Source of the DNA: Amycolatopsis sp. 2-15
Lineage (GTDB): Bacteria > Actinomycetota > Actinomycetes > Mycobacteriales > Pseudonocardiaceae
DNA: 64,000 nucleotides
Assembly: GCF_030285625.1 (NCBI RefSeq)
Contig: NZ_CP127294.1
Location: 6,852,001 to 6,916,000 of the forward strand
Direction of reading: 5' to 3'
Positions within the stretch are counted from its first letter, which is position 1, and each line of letters opens with the position of its first letter. The notes beneath the pieces are model-generated. The model was not told the origin of the DNA and ran no database searches. It was given only the letters and a program-made list of their open reading frames with translations. This document shows, piece after piece, positions 25,923-34,593 of this stretch. The position numbers were made by a program, and so were the translations under genes.

Positions 25923-26630
25923 ATGGGCCAACCGGACAACGTGCGCTACCTCGGGTCACCCGGCCAGGCGCTGGCGGGGATCCAGGACTGGATCGTCTCC
26001 GCGCGGCTGAGCGCGGGCGACCCGCTACCCGCCGAACGTGACCTGGCCCGGGCGCTCGGCGTCGGACCCGCGCACGTGCGCGACGGGGTCCGCGCCCTGG
26101 AAGCGGCGGGGGTGCTCGAACCGGCGGCCACGGGCAGCGCGGCCGCGGTCGTGGCCGGTGAGCCGAGCGGCGCGCTGCACAAGCTGCTCCGGCTGCACCT
26201 CTCGCTGTCGCGGTTCGCCACCGGTGACCTCATGTCGATCCGGCTCGAGCTGGAACGCTCGTCGGCGGCGCGCGCGGCCCGGGGCGCCGCACCAGCGGAC
26301 ATCAAGGAGCTGAGGGAGGTCACCGACGAGATGGGCCGGCCCGGCGTGACCCGGGTGCGGTTCCGCGAGCTCGACTCCGGTTTCCACCTCGGCCTCGCCC
26401 GTGCGGCGCACAACGACCTCGCCGCCGTGCTGCTCGCCTCGCTCGGCGACGCTGTCGGCGACGAGATGACCGCCGGGTACGCTCGGACGGCCGACTGGCC
26501 CGCCACCGCGCGGCAGCTCGCGACCGAGCACACGTGGATCCTCGACGCGATCGAAACCGGCGACCCGGATCGCGCGTCGGCCGAGGTGACACGGCACATC
26601 GCCGGTTTCTACGGTCTGCGCGCCGGCTGA
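25923..26630 (+). CDS. FadR/GntR-family transcriptional regulator with FCD domain
   Basis: This 235-residue protein has a winged helix (LPAERDLARALGVGPAHVRDGVRALEAAGVL, about 38-68) and an FCD-type helical ligand domain with FHLGLARAAHND and ATEHTWILDAIETGD. It is paralogous to the regulator at 16963-17691: both have the LLRLHL-(A/S)-L-(A/S)-R stretch at the domain junction. It lies directly downstream of a TGGTCTGACCA site identical to the one in the mutase promoter region, so it is the best candidate for control of the mutase cluster. The start is the ATG at 25923 with a GGAGG-rich region upstream. Confidence 0.85.
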   Translation: MGQPDNVRYLGSPGQALAGIQDWIVSARLSAGDPLPAERDLARALGVGPAHVRDGVRALEAAGVLEPAATGSAAAVVAGEPSGALHKLLRLHLSLSRFATGDLMSIRLELERSSAARAARGAAPADIKELREVTDEMGRPGVTRVRFRELDSGFHLGLARAAHNDLAAVLLASLGDAVGDEMTAGYARTADWPATARQLATEHTWILDAIETGDPDRASAEVTRHIAGFYGLRAG

Positions 26631-26715
26631 GCGGTTCCCCGGAACCCCTTGCGGGGCATAGGGTCTCCCCCAGGTTTCACGGATGAGCAGTTCACCGTCG
26701 AGCACTGGAGGACGC

Positions 26716-27495
26716 ATGTCGTTGCTGGCCGAGCTGAGCGCGGCGATCACCGGGGGTGGCATCGAGGTCGTCGACCTCACCGCTCCCCTGACTTCGAGCA
26801 CCCCGATCCTGCAGCTGCCCGAGCCGTTCGCGAACACGATCCCGTTCCGGCTCGAGGAGATCAGCCGCTACGACGAGCGCGGCCCGCGCTGGTACTGGAA
26901 CGACATCCACACCGGCGAGCACACCGGCACCCACTTCGACGCGCCCGTCCACTGGCTGTCCGGAAAGGACGGTCTCGACGTTTCGCAGGCGCCGCTGAGC
27001 ACGCTCGTCGCGCCCGCGGTGGTGCTCGACGCGTCGGCGAAAGCCCAGGGCAACCCGGACTTCCTGCTGTCGGTGGACGACGTGCGCGAGTGGGAGTCCG
27101 AGCACGGCGCGCTGCCGGCGGGCGCGTGGCTGCTCTACCGCAGCGGCTGGGACGTGCACTCCAACGATCAGGACGAGTTCCTCAACGCCGACGCGTCCGG
27201 CTCGCACACCCCCGGGGTGTCTCCCGAGTGCGCCAAGTGGCTCGCCGAGGAGACGCCGATCGCGGGGCTGGGCGTGGAGACCGTCGGCACCGACGCCGGC
27301 CAGGCGCCCGGGCTCGACCCGGCCTTCCCGTGCCACGAGCTGCTGCTCGGCGCGGGCAAGTTCGGCCTGACGCAGCTGCGCAACCTGGCGAACCTGCCCG
27401 CGACCGGTGCGATGCTGGTGATCAGCCCGCTGCCGATCGTCGGCGGTTCGGGCAGCCCGGCCCGGGTGTTCGCGCTCGTCGAGCGTGGCGCGTGA
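26716..27495 (+). CDS. Cyclase family protein (kynurenine formamidase-like metal hydrolase)
   Basis: This 259-residue cytosolic enzyme has the cyclase-family metal motif HTGTHFDAPVHW with His69, His73, Asp75 and His79. Family members hydrolyse amides or lactone-like bonds (kynurenine formamidase, isatin hydrolase). The ATG at 26716 has GGAGG at ideal spacing. Its stop overlaps the start of the thiamine-diphosphate enzyme, so the pair is co-translated and should act in sequence on one substrate. Which substrate is unknown. Confidence 0.85.
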   Translation: MSLLAELSAAITGGGIEVVDLTAPLTSSTPILQLPEPFANTIPFRLEEISRYDERGPRWYWNDIHTGEHTGTHFDAPVHWLSGKDGLDVSQAPLSTLVAPAVVLDASAKAQGNPDFLLSVDDVREWESEHGALPAGAWLLYRSGWDVHSNDQDEFLNADASGSHTPGVSPECAKWLAEETPIAGLGVETVGTDAGQAPGLDPAFPCHELLLGAGKFGLTQLRNLANLPATGAMLVISPLPIVGGSGSPARVFALVERGA

Positions 27496-29126
27496 AGGTC
27501 GCGGAACTCGTCGGGCGCACGCTCGCCGACCTCGGCGTCGGCATGGCCTTCGGGGTGGTCGGCAGCGGCAACTTCGAGGTGACCAACGCGCTGCGGGCGG
27601 CGGGCGTGCGCTTCGTCGCCGCGCGGCACGAAGGCGGCGCGGCGAGCATGGCCGACGCGTACGCGCGGATGAGCGGCCAGGTCTCCGCGCTGAGCCTGCA
27701 CCAGGGGTGCGGGCTGACCAACGCGATCACCGGCATCACCGAAGCGGCGAAGAGCCGCACACCGATGGTCGTGGTCGCCGCCGACGCCGCCGCGGCGGCC
27801 GTGCTGTCGAACTTCAAGATCGACCAGGACGCGCTCGGCGTCGCGGTGGGCACGGTGGCCGACCGCGTGCATTCGGCGGAATCCGCCTTCGCCGACACGA
27901 TCCGCGCGTTCCGCACCGCGCGGCAGGAGAACCGGACCGTCGTGTTCAGCCTGCCGATCGACCTGCAGCAGCAGGAAGCGCCGACGCCCGGCGAAGTGCC
28001 GGAGGTGCCCGGCCCCGCGCCGATCCGGCCGGAAACCGCGGTGTCCGACGAGCTGGCGGAGCTGTTGTCCGAGGCGCGGCGCCCGGTGTTCATCGCCGGC
28101 CGCGGCGCCCGGGGCCAGGCCACCGCGCTGCGGGCGCTGGCCGACGTCACCGGCGCACTGCTCGCGACCTCGGCCGTGGCGAATGGCCTCTTCCACGACG
28201 ACCCGTGGTCACTCGGGATCAGCGGCGGTTTCTCCTCGCCGCTGACCGCGGAGCTGATCGCGGACGCGGACCTCGTCGTGGGCTGGGGCTGCGCGCTGAA
28301 CATGTGGACCACGCGCCACGGCAAGCTGCTCGGGCCGCGGGCGCGGCTCGTGCAGGTCGACCGGGAGCAGGCCGCGCTCGGCGCGCACCGGCCGATCGAC
28401 CTCGGCGTGGTCGGCGACGTCGCGGCCACCGCCGTCGACGTGCTGGAGCTGCTGGAAGCCCGCGGGCACAAGGCCGAGGGCTACCGCGGTCCCGAGCTCG
28501 CTGCGCGTCTGGCGGCCGAGGTGCGCTGGAACGACGTCGCGCACCTCGACAACTCCGGCGACGGCCGGATCGACGCGCGCACACTCAGCGCCCGCCTCGA
28601 CGAGCTGCTGCCCGCCCAGCGCGTGGTGTCGATCGACTCGGGCAACTTCATGGGTTACCCGAGCGCGTACCTGTCCGTGCCGGACGAGAACGGGTTCTGC
28701 TTCACGCAGGCCTACCAGTGCGTCGGGCTCGGGCTGGGCACGGCGATCGGCGCCGCGCTCGCGCGCCCGGACCGGCTGCCCGTGCTCGGCGTCGGCGACG
28801 GCGGGTTCCACATGGCGATCTCCGATCTGGAGACGGCCGTGCGGCTGCGGCTGCCGCTGGTGGTGGTCGTCTACAACGACGCCGCGTACGGTGCGGAGGT
28901 CCACCACTTCGGCGACGCCGACCTCGACACGGTGCGCTTCCCCGACACGGACCTCGCGGCGATCGCGCGCGGCTTCGGCTGCAGCGGCGTCACGGTGCGC
29001 ACGCCGGGGGACCTGGCCGGGGTGACGAAGTGGCTCGGCGGTCCTCGCGAGACACCGCTGGTGATCGACGCGAAGGTCTCCGACGACGGTGGTTCGTGGT
29101 GGCTCGCCGAAGCGTTCGGGCACTGA
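27492..29126 (+). CDS. Thiamine-diphosphate-dependent enzyme (acetolactate synthase superfamily)
   Basis: This 544-residue enzyme has the three-domain layout of the family: an N-terminal Pyr domain with catalytic Glu47 in RHEGGAAS, a central domain near 200-330, and a C-terminal PP domain with the GDG motif VGDGGFHMAI near residue 433 and YNDAAYG about 25 residues later. Members include decarboxylases, C-C ligases and lyases. Actinobacterial 2-hydroxyacyl-CoA lyases are ThDP enzymes that cleave 2-hydroxyisobutyryl-CoA, but I cannot place this protein there from motifs. It is fused in expression to the cyclase gene, which suggests a joint two-step pathway. Confidence 0.82.
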   Translation: MKVAELVGRTLADLGVGMAFGVVGSGNFEVTNALRAAGVRFVAARHEGGAASMADAYARMSGQVSALSLHQGCGLTNAITGITEAAKSRTPMVVVAADAAAAAVLSNFKIDQDALGVAVGTVADRVHSAESAFADTIRAFRTARQENRTVVFSLPIDLQQQEAPTPGEVPEVPGPAPIRPETAVSDELAELLSEARRPVFIAGRGARGQATALRALADVTGALLATSAVANGLFHDDPWSLGISGGFSSPLTAELIADADLVVGWGCALNMWTTRHGKLLGPRARLVQVDREQAALGAHRPIDLGVVGDVAATAVDVLELLEARGHKAEGYRGPELAARLAAEVRWNDVAHLDNSGDGRIDARTLSARLDELLPAQRVVSIDSGNFMGYPSAYLSVPDENGFCFTQAYQCVGLGLGTAIGAALARPDRLPVLGVGDGGFHMAISDLETAVRLRLPLVVVVYNDAAYGAEVHHFGDADLDTVRFPDTDLAAIARGFGCSGVTVRTPGDLAGVTKWLGGPRETPLVIDAKVSDDGGSWWLAEAFGH

Positions 29127-29135
29127 GGTTTCGGG

Positions 29136-29162
29136 CGCCGAGTTTCCCGACGCCGAGTTTCC
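29136..29162. repeat. Twelve-base direct repeat CGCCGAGTTTCC between convergent genes
   Basis: Copies at 29136-29147 and 29151-29162 with a 15-bp period fill the gap between the ThDP-enzyme stop and the SDR stop. No hairpin is formed. Function is not apparent. Confidence 0.4.
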
Positions 29163-29171
29163 GGCCCGGTG

Positions 29172-29924
29172 TCAGTGTTTGCTGCCCGCCCGCGCGGCGA
29201 TCCGCGTCATCAGCGGGCGGGGCAGCAGCTTCCCCAGCGCCGCCGCGGTCTTGTAACGCACGTCCGGCACGCTCACCGCCGTGCCGCGGCGGAAGTCGCG
29301 GATCGCGGCGGCGACGAGGGTTTCCCTGTCCAGCCACAGCGAGTCCGGGATTCCACTGGTGTCCATTCCGGACCGTTCGTGGAACTCCGTGCGCACCCAG
29401 CCCGGGCACAGCGCCATCACGTGCACGCCGCTGCTGCGCACCTGTTCTCGCACGCTGTCGCTGAAGACGACGACCCAGGACTTCGACGCGCTGTACGTCC
29501 CGCGTGAGAAGAACGCCGCCACCGAAGCCACGTTGATCACTCCCCCACGCCGACGCGTGAGCATGCCGGGCAAGGCCGCCTTCGTGATCCGCAGGACGGC
29601 CTCGCAGTGCACCCGCAGCATGGCCACCTCGGCGGACACCTCGGTCTCGAGGAACTCGCCCTGCTGCCCGAACCCGGCGTTGTTCACGACCAAGTCCACC
29701 GTGGCCACGCGCTGCTCCACGCGCGCGATCCCGGCGTCCGCCGCCAGGTCCGCCACGAGGACCTCGACCGGCACGCCGTGGTCCGCCCGCAGTGAGCGCG
29801 CGAGCTCCTCGAGCCGGGCCGCGTCCCGGGCGACGAGCACGACCCCGAACCCGTCGGAGGCGAGCCGGCGGGCGAACGCCGCGCCGATTCCGGCGGTCGC
29901 ACCGGTGACGAGAGCTTCGGGCAT
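29172..29924 (-). CDS. Short-chain dehydrogenase/reductase (SDR)
   Basis: This 250-residue classical SDR has the nucleotide motif TGATAGIG near residues 8-15, NNAG near 85-88, catalytic Ser and the YSASK motif near 150-154. The absence of an acidic residue after the second beta strand (LVARD) suggests NADP(H) preference. The C-terminal PRPLMTRIAARAGSKH is basic. It follows the P450 gene on the same strand after a 23-base gap, so the two may be co-transcribed. Substrate unknown. Confidence 0.88.
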   Translation of the reverse strand: MPEALVTGATAGIGAAFARRLASDGFGVVLVARDAARLEELARSLRADHGVPVEVLVADLAADAGIARVEQRVATVDLVVNNAGFGQQGEFLETEVSAEVAMLRVHCEAVLRITKAALPGMLTRRRGGVINVASVAAFFSRGTYSASKSWVVVFSDSVREQVRSSGVHVMALCPGWVRTEFHERSGMDTSGIPDSLWLDRETLVAAAIRDFRRGTAVSVPDVRYKTAAALGKLLPRPLMTRIAARAGSKH

Positions 29925-29947
29925 GCGCGGCAGTCTAGGCCGGATGC

Positions 29948-31130
29948 TCACCACGTCATCGGGAGCCGGGCGATCGACCCGCCCACCTGGTCGCCGAGTT
30001 CGGTACCCAGCATGGGGATCTCGGTGAACGGGACGGTCAGGCGCAAGTCCGGCATCCGCTTCAGCAAAGCGGCGTACGCGGCGCGCAGCTCGACCCGCGC
30101 GAGCGGCGCGCCGATGCAGTGCGACATGCCGTAGCTGAACGCCGGGTGCGGGTTGGGGCGGCGCCCGACGTCGAAGCACTCGGGATCGGTGAACACGAGG
30201 TCGTCGAAGCCGGTCGAGTAGTGGTCGCACAGCACGAGGTCGCCCGCGCGGATCACGACGTCCGCCACGGCGATGTCCTCGGCCGCGTACCGCGGCACGC
30301 AGGTCTCGGCGACCCGCCCGACGCGCAGCACCTCTTCCACGGCCGTGTCGAGCAGGCGCGGGTCGGCCCGCACGCGGTCGCGCTGGCCGGGGTGCCCGGC
30401 GAGCAGCGCGAGGCCCGCGCTGAGGTTGCTCGGCGTGACGAGGAAAGAGAAGCTCGCGAGCGCGAGCAGGCCCGACACGTCGGCGTCGTCCCGGATCACT
30501 TCGCACAGCGTGGACGCGAGGTCGTCGCCCGGGGTGCTTCGCTTGCGGCGCGCGAGCTCCCGCAGGTACGCGTACAGCTCGTCCAGCGCCGCGGCCGCGG
30601 TGTGCTCGGCGTCGACCTCGCCGGCGCTGAGCAGCAAGGCGAGGAAGCCGTCCGGATCGGGCACGCCGACGAGGTCGCACAGGATCCGGAACGACAGCGG
30701 CAGCGAGAAGTCGTTGTGCAGGTCGGCCTGGGGCCCGGCGGCGAGCACGACGTCGATCTGCTCGTCGACCATCGCCGCGACCCGGTCGGCCAGGCGCTGC
30801 ATCTTGCGGCCGGTGAAGTGGGGCACGAGGACGCCGCGGATGTCGCCGTGGCGTTCGCGGGCCGCGGCCGGCTCCGCGTCGGACACCGCCAGGTCGAACA
30901 TCGGCGTGCGCACGTACCGCGGCCGGCCGGCCGGCCGGATCGGGGTGCGTCTTGCCCAGCCGCGGGTCGAGCAGCAGCCGCCTGAGTTCCGCGAGCCGGG
31001 TGACGAGCCAGGCGGGGTCACCCGCCGGAGTCCGCACACGGGCCACGGGACCGGTGTCGCGCACGGCGCGCAGCACCGGATCCAGCTCGCCCAGCACCAG
31101 GTTCCCGCATTTCAGCACGGGTGTGTCCAC
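29948..31130 (-). pseudogene. Cytochrome P450, frame broken at a CGGC tandem repeat
   Basis: The first 70 or so residues (MDTPVLKCGNLVLGELDPVL to KTHPDPAGRP) are in one frame. The remainder, from RYVRTPMFDLAVSDAE to the stop, is in another. The switch falls exactly on a CGGC tandem tract at 30920-30938; removing one 4-bp unit joins the frames as AGRPRYVRTP. The rest is a complete P450: EEVLRVGRVAE (ExxR), heme loop FSYGMSHCIGAPLAR. The I-helix, normally AGxxTT, reads FLVTPSNLSAG, without the usual acid-alcohol pair. GTG start with GGAGGGAG upstream. Either slippage/assembly error or a switched-off gene. Confidence 0.8.
30920..30938. repeat. CGGC tandem tract (4.75 copies) inside the P450 gene
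   Basis: A 19-bp run of CGGC units coincides with the P450 frame break. Loss or gain of one unit shifts the frame by four. A similar GGCC run of four units at 51860-51875 lies at another apparent frame break. Confidence 0.7.
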
Positions 31131-31275
31131 CGCCGGCTCCCTCCGGTCAAGATCACTTCACGCTAAGCGGGTGCGACTGCGGGAAACCCCAGTGATCCCC
31201 GTCAGCGGGACGACACCCCGATCGTGATCGGTGGCGCTGCGGCGGCGGTGAGCGGGAAGTCGGTAGCCTGGCCCC

Positions 31276-32193
31276 GTGGTCGACCCCATCCCCCGCGGTT
31301 CCGCCGAGAGTGACCCCGAACGTCCTGATCAGGACGGTGAGGGCGAGTCGTCCGGTTCGGACGGTCGCGGACGCAAGGCGCGCAAGAAACGTCCGTTCTG
31401 GCAGGAGCTGCCGATCCTGATCGTGATCGCCCTCGTGCTCACGATCCTGATCCAGCAGTTCGTGGCGAAGGTCTTCATGATCCCGTCCGAGTCCATGGAG
31501 ACCACGCTGCACGGCTGCACGGGGTGCTTCGGCGACCGCGTGGTCGTCGACCGGGTCACCTACGACTTCACCGACCCCTCGCCGGGCGACGTGATCGTGT
31601 TCCGCGGGCCGGGCCCGTGGACGGAACACGAGATCGCGCCACAGGAGCCGAGCAACATCTTCGCGAAGGGCCTGCGCGAGCTCGGCTCGCTCGTCGGGTT
31701 CGCGCCGCCGGACGAGCAGGACTTCGTCAAGCGCGTGATCGCCGTCGGCGGGCAGACGGTGCAGTGCTGCGACCCGAAGGGCCGGGTGATCGTGGACGGC
31801 AAGGCGCTCGACGAGCCCTACGTCCACTGGGTCGACCCGAACAACGCGGCGCAGGACTCGTTCGCCCCGGTCACCGTGCCGCAGGGCAGCCTGTGGGTGA
31901 TGGGCGACAACCGCAACGACTCGTGCGACTCCCGCTGCCAGGGCGGCGGCGGGATCAACGGCACGGTGCCGGTCGACGACGTGATCGGCAAGGCGCGCTT
32001 CATCGTCCTGCCGCCGTCGCGCTGGGGCGGGGTGAGCGACTTCGACGCGCAGGACTCGGCGACACCGGTGGCACTCGGCGCGCCGGCGTGGCAGCAAGGC
32101 CTGCCGCTCGGCGTGGGCACGGCGCTGTCGGTGCCGGCGCTGATCGTCGGCCGGCGCACGCGGGACGCGCTCCGCAAGCGGCGCCGCGGCTGA
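31276..32193 (+). CDS. lepB: Signal peptidase I
   Basis: This 305-residue membrane protease has a charged, disordered cytoplasmic N-terminus (1-40), a membrane anchor (about 44-64), the catalytic Ser73 in IPSESMETTL, the general-base Lys in FVKRVIAVGG near 152 and the MGDNRNDSCDSR box near 211. A second hydrophobic segment near 275-292 gives a C-terminal anchor, common in actinobacterial enzymes. It removes signal peptides from exported preproteins on the outer face of the membrane. The conserved box cysteines may be disulfide-linked. GTG start. Confidence 0.95.
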   Translation: MVDPIPRGSAESDPERPDQDGEGESSGSDGRGRKARKKRPFWQELPILIVIALVLTILIQQFVAKVFMIPSESMETTLHGCTGCFGDRVVVDRVTYDFTDPSPGDVIVFRGPGPWTEHEIAPQEPSNIFAKGLRELGSLVGFAPPDEQDFVKRVIAVGGQTVQCCDPKGRVIVDGKALDEPYVHWVDPNNAAQDSFAPVTVPQGSLWVMGDNRNDSCDSRCQGGGGINGTVPVDDVIGKARFIVLPPSRWGGVSDFDAQDSATPVALGAPAWQQGLPLGVGTALSVPALIVGRRTRDALRKRRRG

Positions 32194-32241
32194 CCGCGTT
32201 CCGCAGGAGAGTTCACACCGGTCCCGTTAGGGTCACCCGAC

Positions 32242-33418
32242 GTGGACAGCGCACGCGAGCCCTACGACCGCGAAGCCGCCGAGCAGTGGTTCCGGCCGCG
32301 CGGCCTGCCGTCAGTGGTGCGGACGCCCGGCGCACCTGCTGGCGCGGATCGTGCCCGCCGAGGTGCTCGTGGTGCTCGGGCTGCTGTTCACCACGGCGAC
32401 GTCGGTGCTCGACGGCGGCAGCGACGAAGAGTTCGCCCGCCGGATGGACCAGACCTGGTTCGCGCTGCTCTACCTCGTCGTGCTCCTCGCGTATGTGGTG
32501 GTGCCGTCGGTCGGCGCGTGGCTCGCCGCGCGCTGGGTCCGGCGGCGCGTGCCGGCGCGGCGGGGCACGCCCGTGGCACTCGGGGTGGCCGCGGTGTTCC
32601 TGGTGCTCAATCCGATCGTCGACGCCGCGGCCCCGCCGCACGACTCCCTGCCGGTCGGAGTGCTGGAGCAGCTCGGGCTGCTGGTGGTGCTGCTCGTCGC
32701 GGCGTTCTTCGGCGGCGGCTCGATCCTCGGCTGGGCGTTGCGGGCCGCGTTCCGCCAGCTCGGCCGCCTCGGTGACCTCACGTCCCGAGCGTTGCCGCTG
32801 CTCCTGCTGTTCACCGTTTTCGGCTTCTTCACCACCGCGATCTGGCAGGTGACCGCCGACCTCACGCGGCACCGGATCTGGCTCGTCGTCGGGCTTTTCT
32901 CGGTGGTGGCGGTGCTGTTCCTCGTGTCGACGCTGTCGGACGAGGTCCGGTCGCTGACGAAGGCGCAGATGCCCGCCGAACCGGACACGCTGGAGGGTAC
33001 GCCGTTCGCGTCGTGCACCGATCCCGCGCCGGAGCGGGTGCCGCTGACCAAGCTGGAGCGGGCGAACATGGTGCTCGTCCTGCTGCTCACGCAGATCCTG
33101 CAGACGCTCGTGCTGTCAGTGCTCACGTTCGTGTTCTTCGTGGCGTTCGGCGTGATCACGGTCCGCGCGCCGGTGATCAAGTCGTGGGTCGGGCACGATC
33201 CGACGCCGGGCACGCTGTTCGGCATCCAGGTGCCGATCGCCAACGAGCTGCTGCAGGTGTCGTTGTTCATCGCCGCGTTCTCGGCGCTGTACTTCGCGGC
33301 CGGCGCGGTCACGGACTCGACTTACCGCAGCTCGTTCTTCGAGCCGCTCGTGCGGCACCTGGGCACGAGCCTCACGGCCCGCGACCGCTACCTCGCGCGC
33401 TTGCCCGTGCCCGGCTGA
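32242..33418 (+). CDS. Polytopic membrane protein, probable frameshift near the 5' end
   Basis: From the GTG at 32351 a protein of 355 residues reads through with about eight hydrophobic segments (for example 5-20, 38-60, 75-90, 107-125, 147-165, 175-195, 240-275 and 290-310). An upstream frame from GTG 32242 gives MDSAREPYDREAAEQWFRPR and LPSVVRTP, which looks like a conserved N-terminus. Removing one C near 32325-32330 joins them as VRTPAHLLARIVPAEVL. Either the gene is frameshifted or the true start is 32351. I do not recognise the family. It follows lepB by about 50 bases. Confidence 0.65.
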
Positions 33419-33966
33419 GCCCGCAGCCCCGCCAGTACGAGGCGCAGCAGGCGGTCCGGCAGCTTCGGGTCGTCCGGCGTTTCCTCCGCCGCCTGGCCGA
33501 TGGCGCCGGCGAGGCGCAGGAGGTCGGCGATCGTCACGTTCTTGTCGGCCTCCCCCGCCTTGTGCGCGCGGGCGAGCAGCGTCTTCCCGGCTCGTTCGAC
33601 GGGAACCCGCGACGCTGCGAGTGTCGCGTTCGGACGGTCCTGCCCGGTCGCCGCCGCGATGGCCTGCCACGCGCGGTGGCGGTCGACCACGGCCCGCAGC
33701 CACGAGCTCAGCGCGGCGAACGCGTCGTCGGCGCGTGCCAGCTCCCGGCCGAGGTCGAGCAGCGCGTCCACCTCGCCCTGGAACACCGCATCGAGCAGGT
33801 CCTCACGGCGCGGGAAGTGGCGGTAGAGCGTGCCGATCCCGACGCCGGCCCGGCGCGCGATCTCCTCGAGCGACGCACCCGTGCCGTCGGCGAGGAACGC
33901 CGCCCGGGCCTCGGCGACGAGCCGCTCGCGGTTGCGGCGGGCATCAGCGCGTAGCGGGCGGGTCAC
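33388..33966 (-). CDS. TetR-family transcriptional regulator
   Basis: This 192-residue regulator has an N-terminal TetR helix-turn-helix (ASLEEIARRAGVGIGTLYRHF, residues about 31-51) with the usual FPRRED continuation, and a helical ligand domain. Its GTG overlaps the stop of the SnoaL-like gene upstream, so the two form an operon. A 15-bp inverted repeat around a TATAGT box upstream of that operon is a likely autoregulatory operator. Its 3' end overlaps the convergent membrane protein gene by 31 bases. Confidence 0.9.
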   Translation of the reverse strand: MTRPLRADARRNRERLVAEARAAFLADGTGASLEEIARRAGVGIGTLYRHFPRREDLLDAVFQGEVDALLDLGRELARADDAFAALSSWLRAVVDRHRAWQAIAAATGQDRPNATLAASRVPVERAGKTLLARAHKAGEADKNVTIADLLRLAGAIGQAAEETPDDPKLPDRLLRLVLAGLRAQPGTGKRAR

Positions 33967-34388
33967 GCGGCTTTGAGGTGGTGGCTGAGGTCCCCGGCCA
34001 GCGCCACGTGCGGCCGCCGTTCGACGAAGCGCCACTCGCCGTGTGCGTGTTCGAAGCGGTCGTCGTAGTGGCCCGACGCGATCGGCTGCAGCGGCAGCCC
34101 CGGCGCGGCCTGCAGCGCGGTCCAGTAGCTGTGGGCCGTGGCGGTGCCGGCGGCCTCGTCGACGTGGACGCGCACGTTGCTGGTCAGGTGGCGGGTGCGC
34201 GGGGTGCCGTCAGGGTAGAGCACAAGGGTGTCGTGGAAGTACCGCTCCACGGCCTCGCGCCCCGTCGCCGGGTCGCCACCGGCGAAGGTGCCGTGGGCGA
34301 ACAGCTTGCCGACCGCGGCGAAGTTCCCGGAGTCGACGTGCGCGGCGTAGGTGAAGATCAGGTCCTCGATGGCCTGGTGTGCGGACAT
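33963..34388 (-). CDS. SnoaL-like / NTF2-fold protein
   Basis: This 141-residue protein has the SnoaL_4-type layout: an N-terminal helix (AIEDLIFTYAAHVDSGNF), FAHGTFAG, then four strands with TRHLTSNVRVHVDE and YDDRFEHAHGEWRF. Members are polyketide cyclases, hydroxylases or small-molecule isomerases. The ATG has GGGAG upstream. It precedes the TetR gene in one operon, suggesting that the regulator senses a compound this protein acts on. Activity unknown. Confidence 0.8.
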   Translation of the reverse strand: MSAHQAIEDLIFTYAAHVDSGNFAAVGKLFAHGTFAGGDPATGREAVERYFHDTLVLYPDGTPRTRHLTSNVRVHVDEAAGTATAHSYWTALQAAPGLPLQPIASGHYDDRFEHAHGEWRFVERRPHVALAGDLSHHLKAA

Positions 34389-34409
34389 GGTCGCTCCCGG
34401 TGAATAAGA

Positions 34410-34449
34410 GGAGGGGTGCCTCCGCTCCACTATACGGAGGCACCCCTCC
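34410..34449 (-). promoter_or_regulatory. 15-bp inverted repeat flanking a TATAGT box upstream of the SnoaL/TetR operon
   Basis: GGAGGGGTGCCTCCG (34410-34424) pairs perfectly with its complement at 34435-34449; the 10-bp spacer contains TATAGT on the minus strand, a good -10 hexamer about 40 bases from the SnoaL ATG. The arrangement suits a TetR operator that blocks the promoter. The arms could alternatively form an RNA hairpin. Confidence 0.6.
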
Positions 34450-34593
34450 CCTTCGCCAGTGCCGTGCCCCGGTCACGGAAAACCGTTGGCACACTGGGGA
34501 AATTCACGGCGGTGCTGCCGACGGCAGGCGTGGTAGGTTCGCCTCGGATCCGGCGCCGCCGCGATCCCACGACGGACTTCCCGGGGGCTTCAC

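Noticed and set aside
27492..29126. Firm call of 2-hydroxyacyl-CoA lyase for the ThDP enzyme
   Set aside because: Only general superfamily motifs are visible; context is suggestive but does not separate it from other ThDP decarboxylases and lyases.
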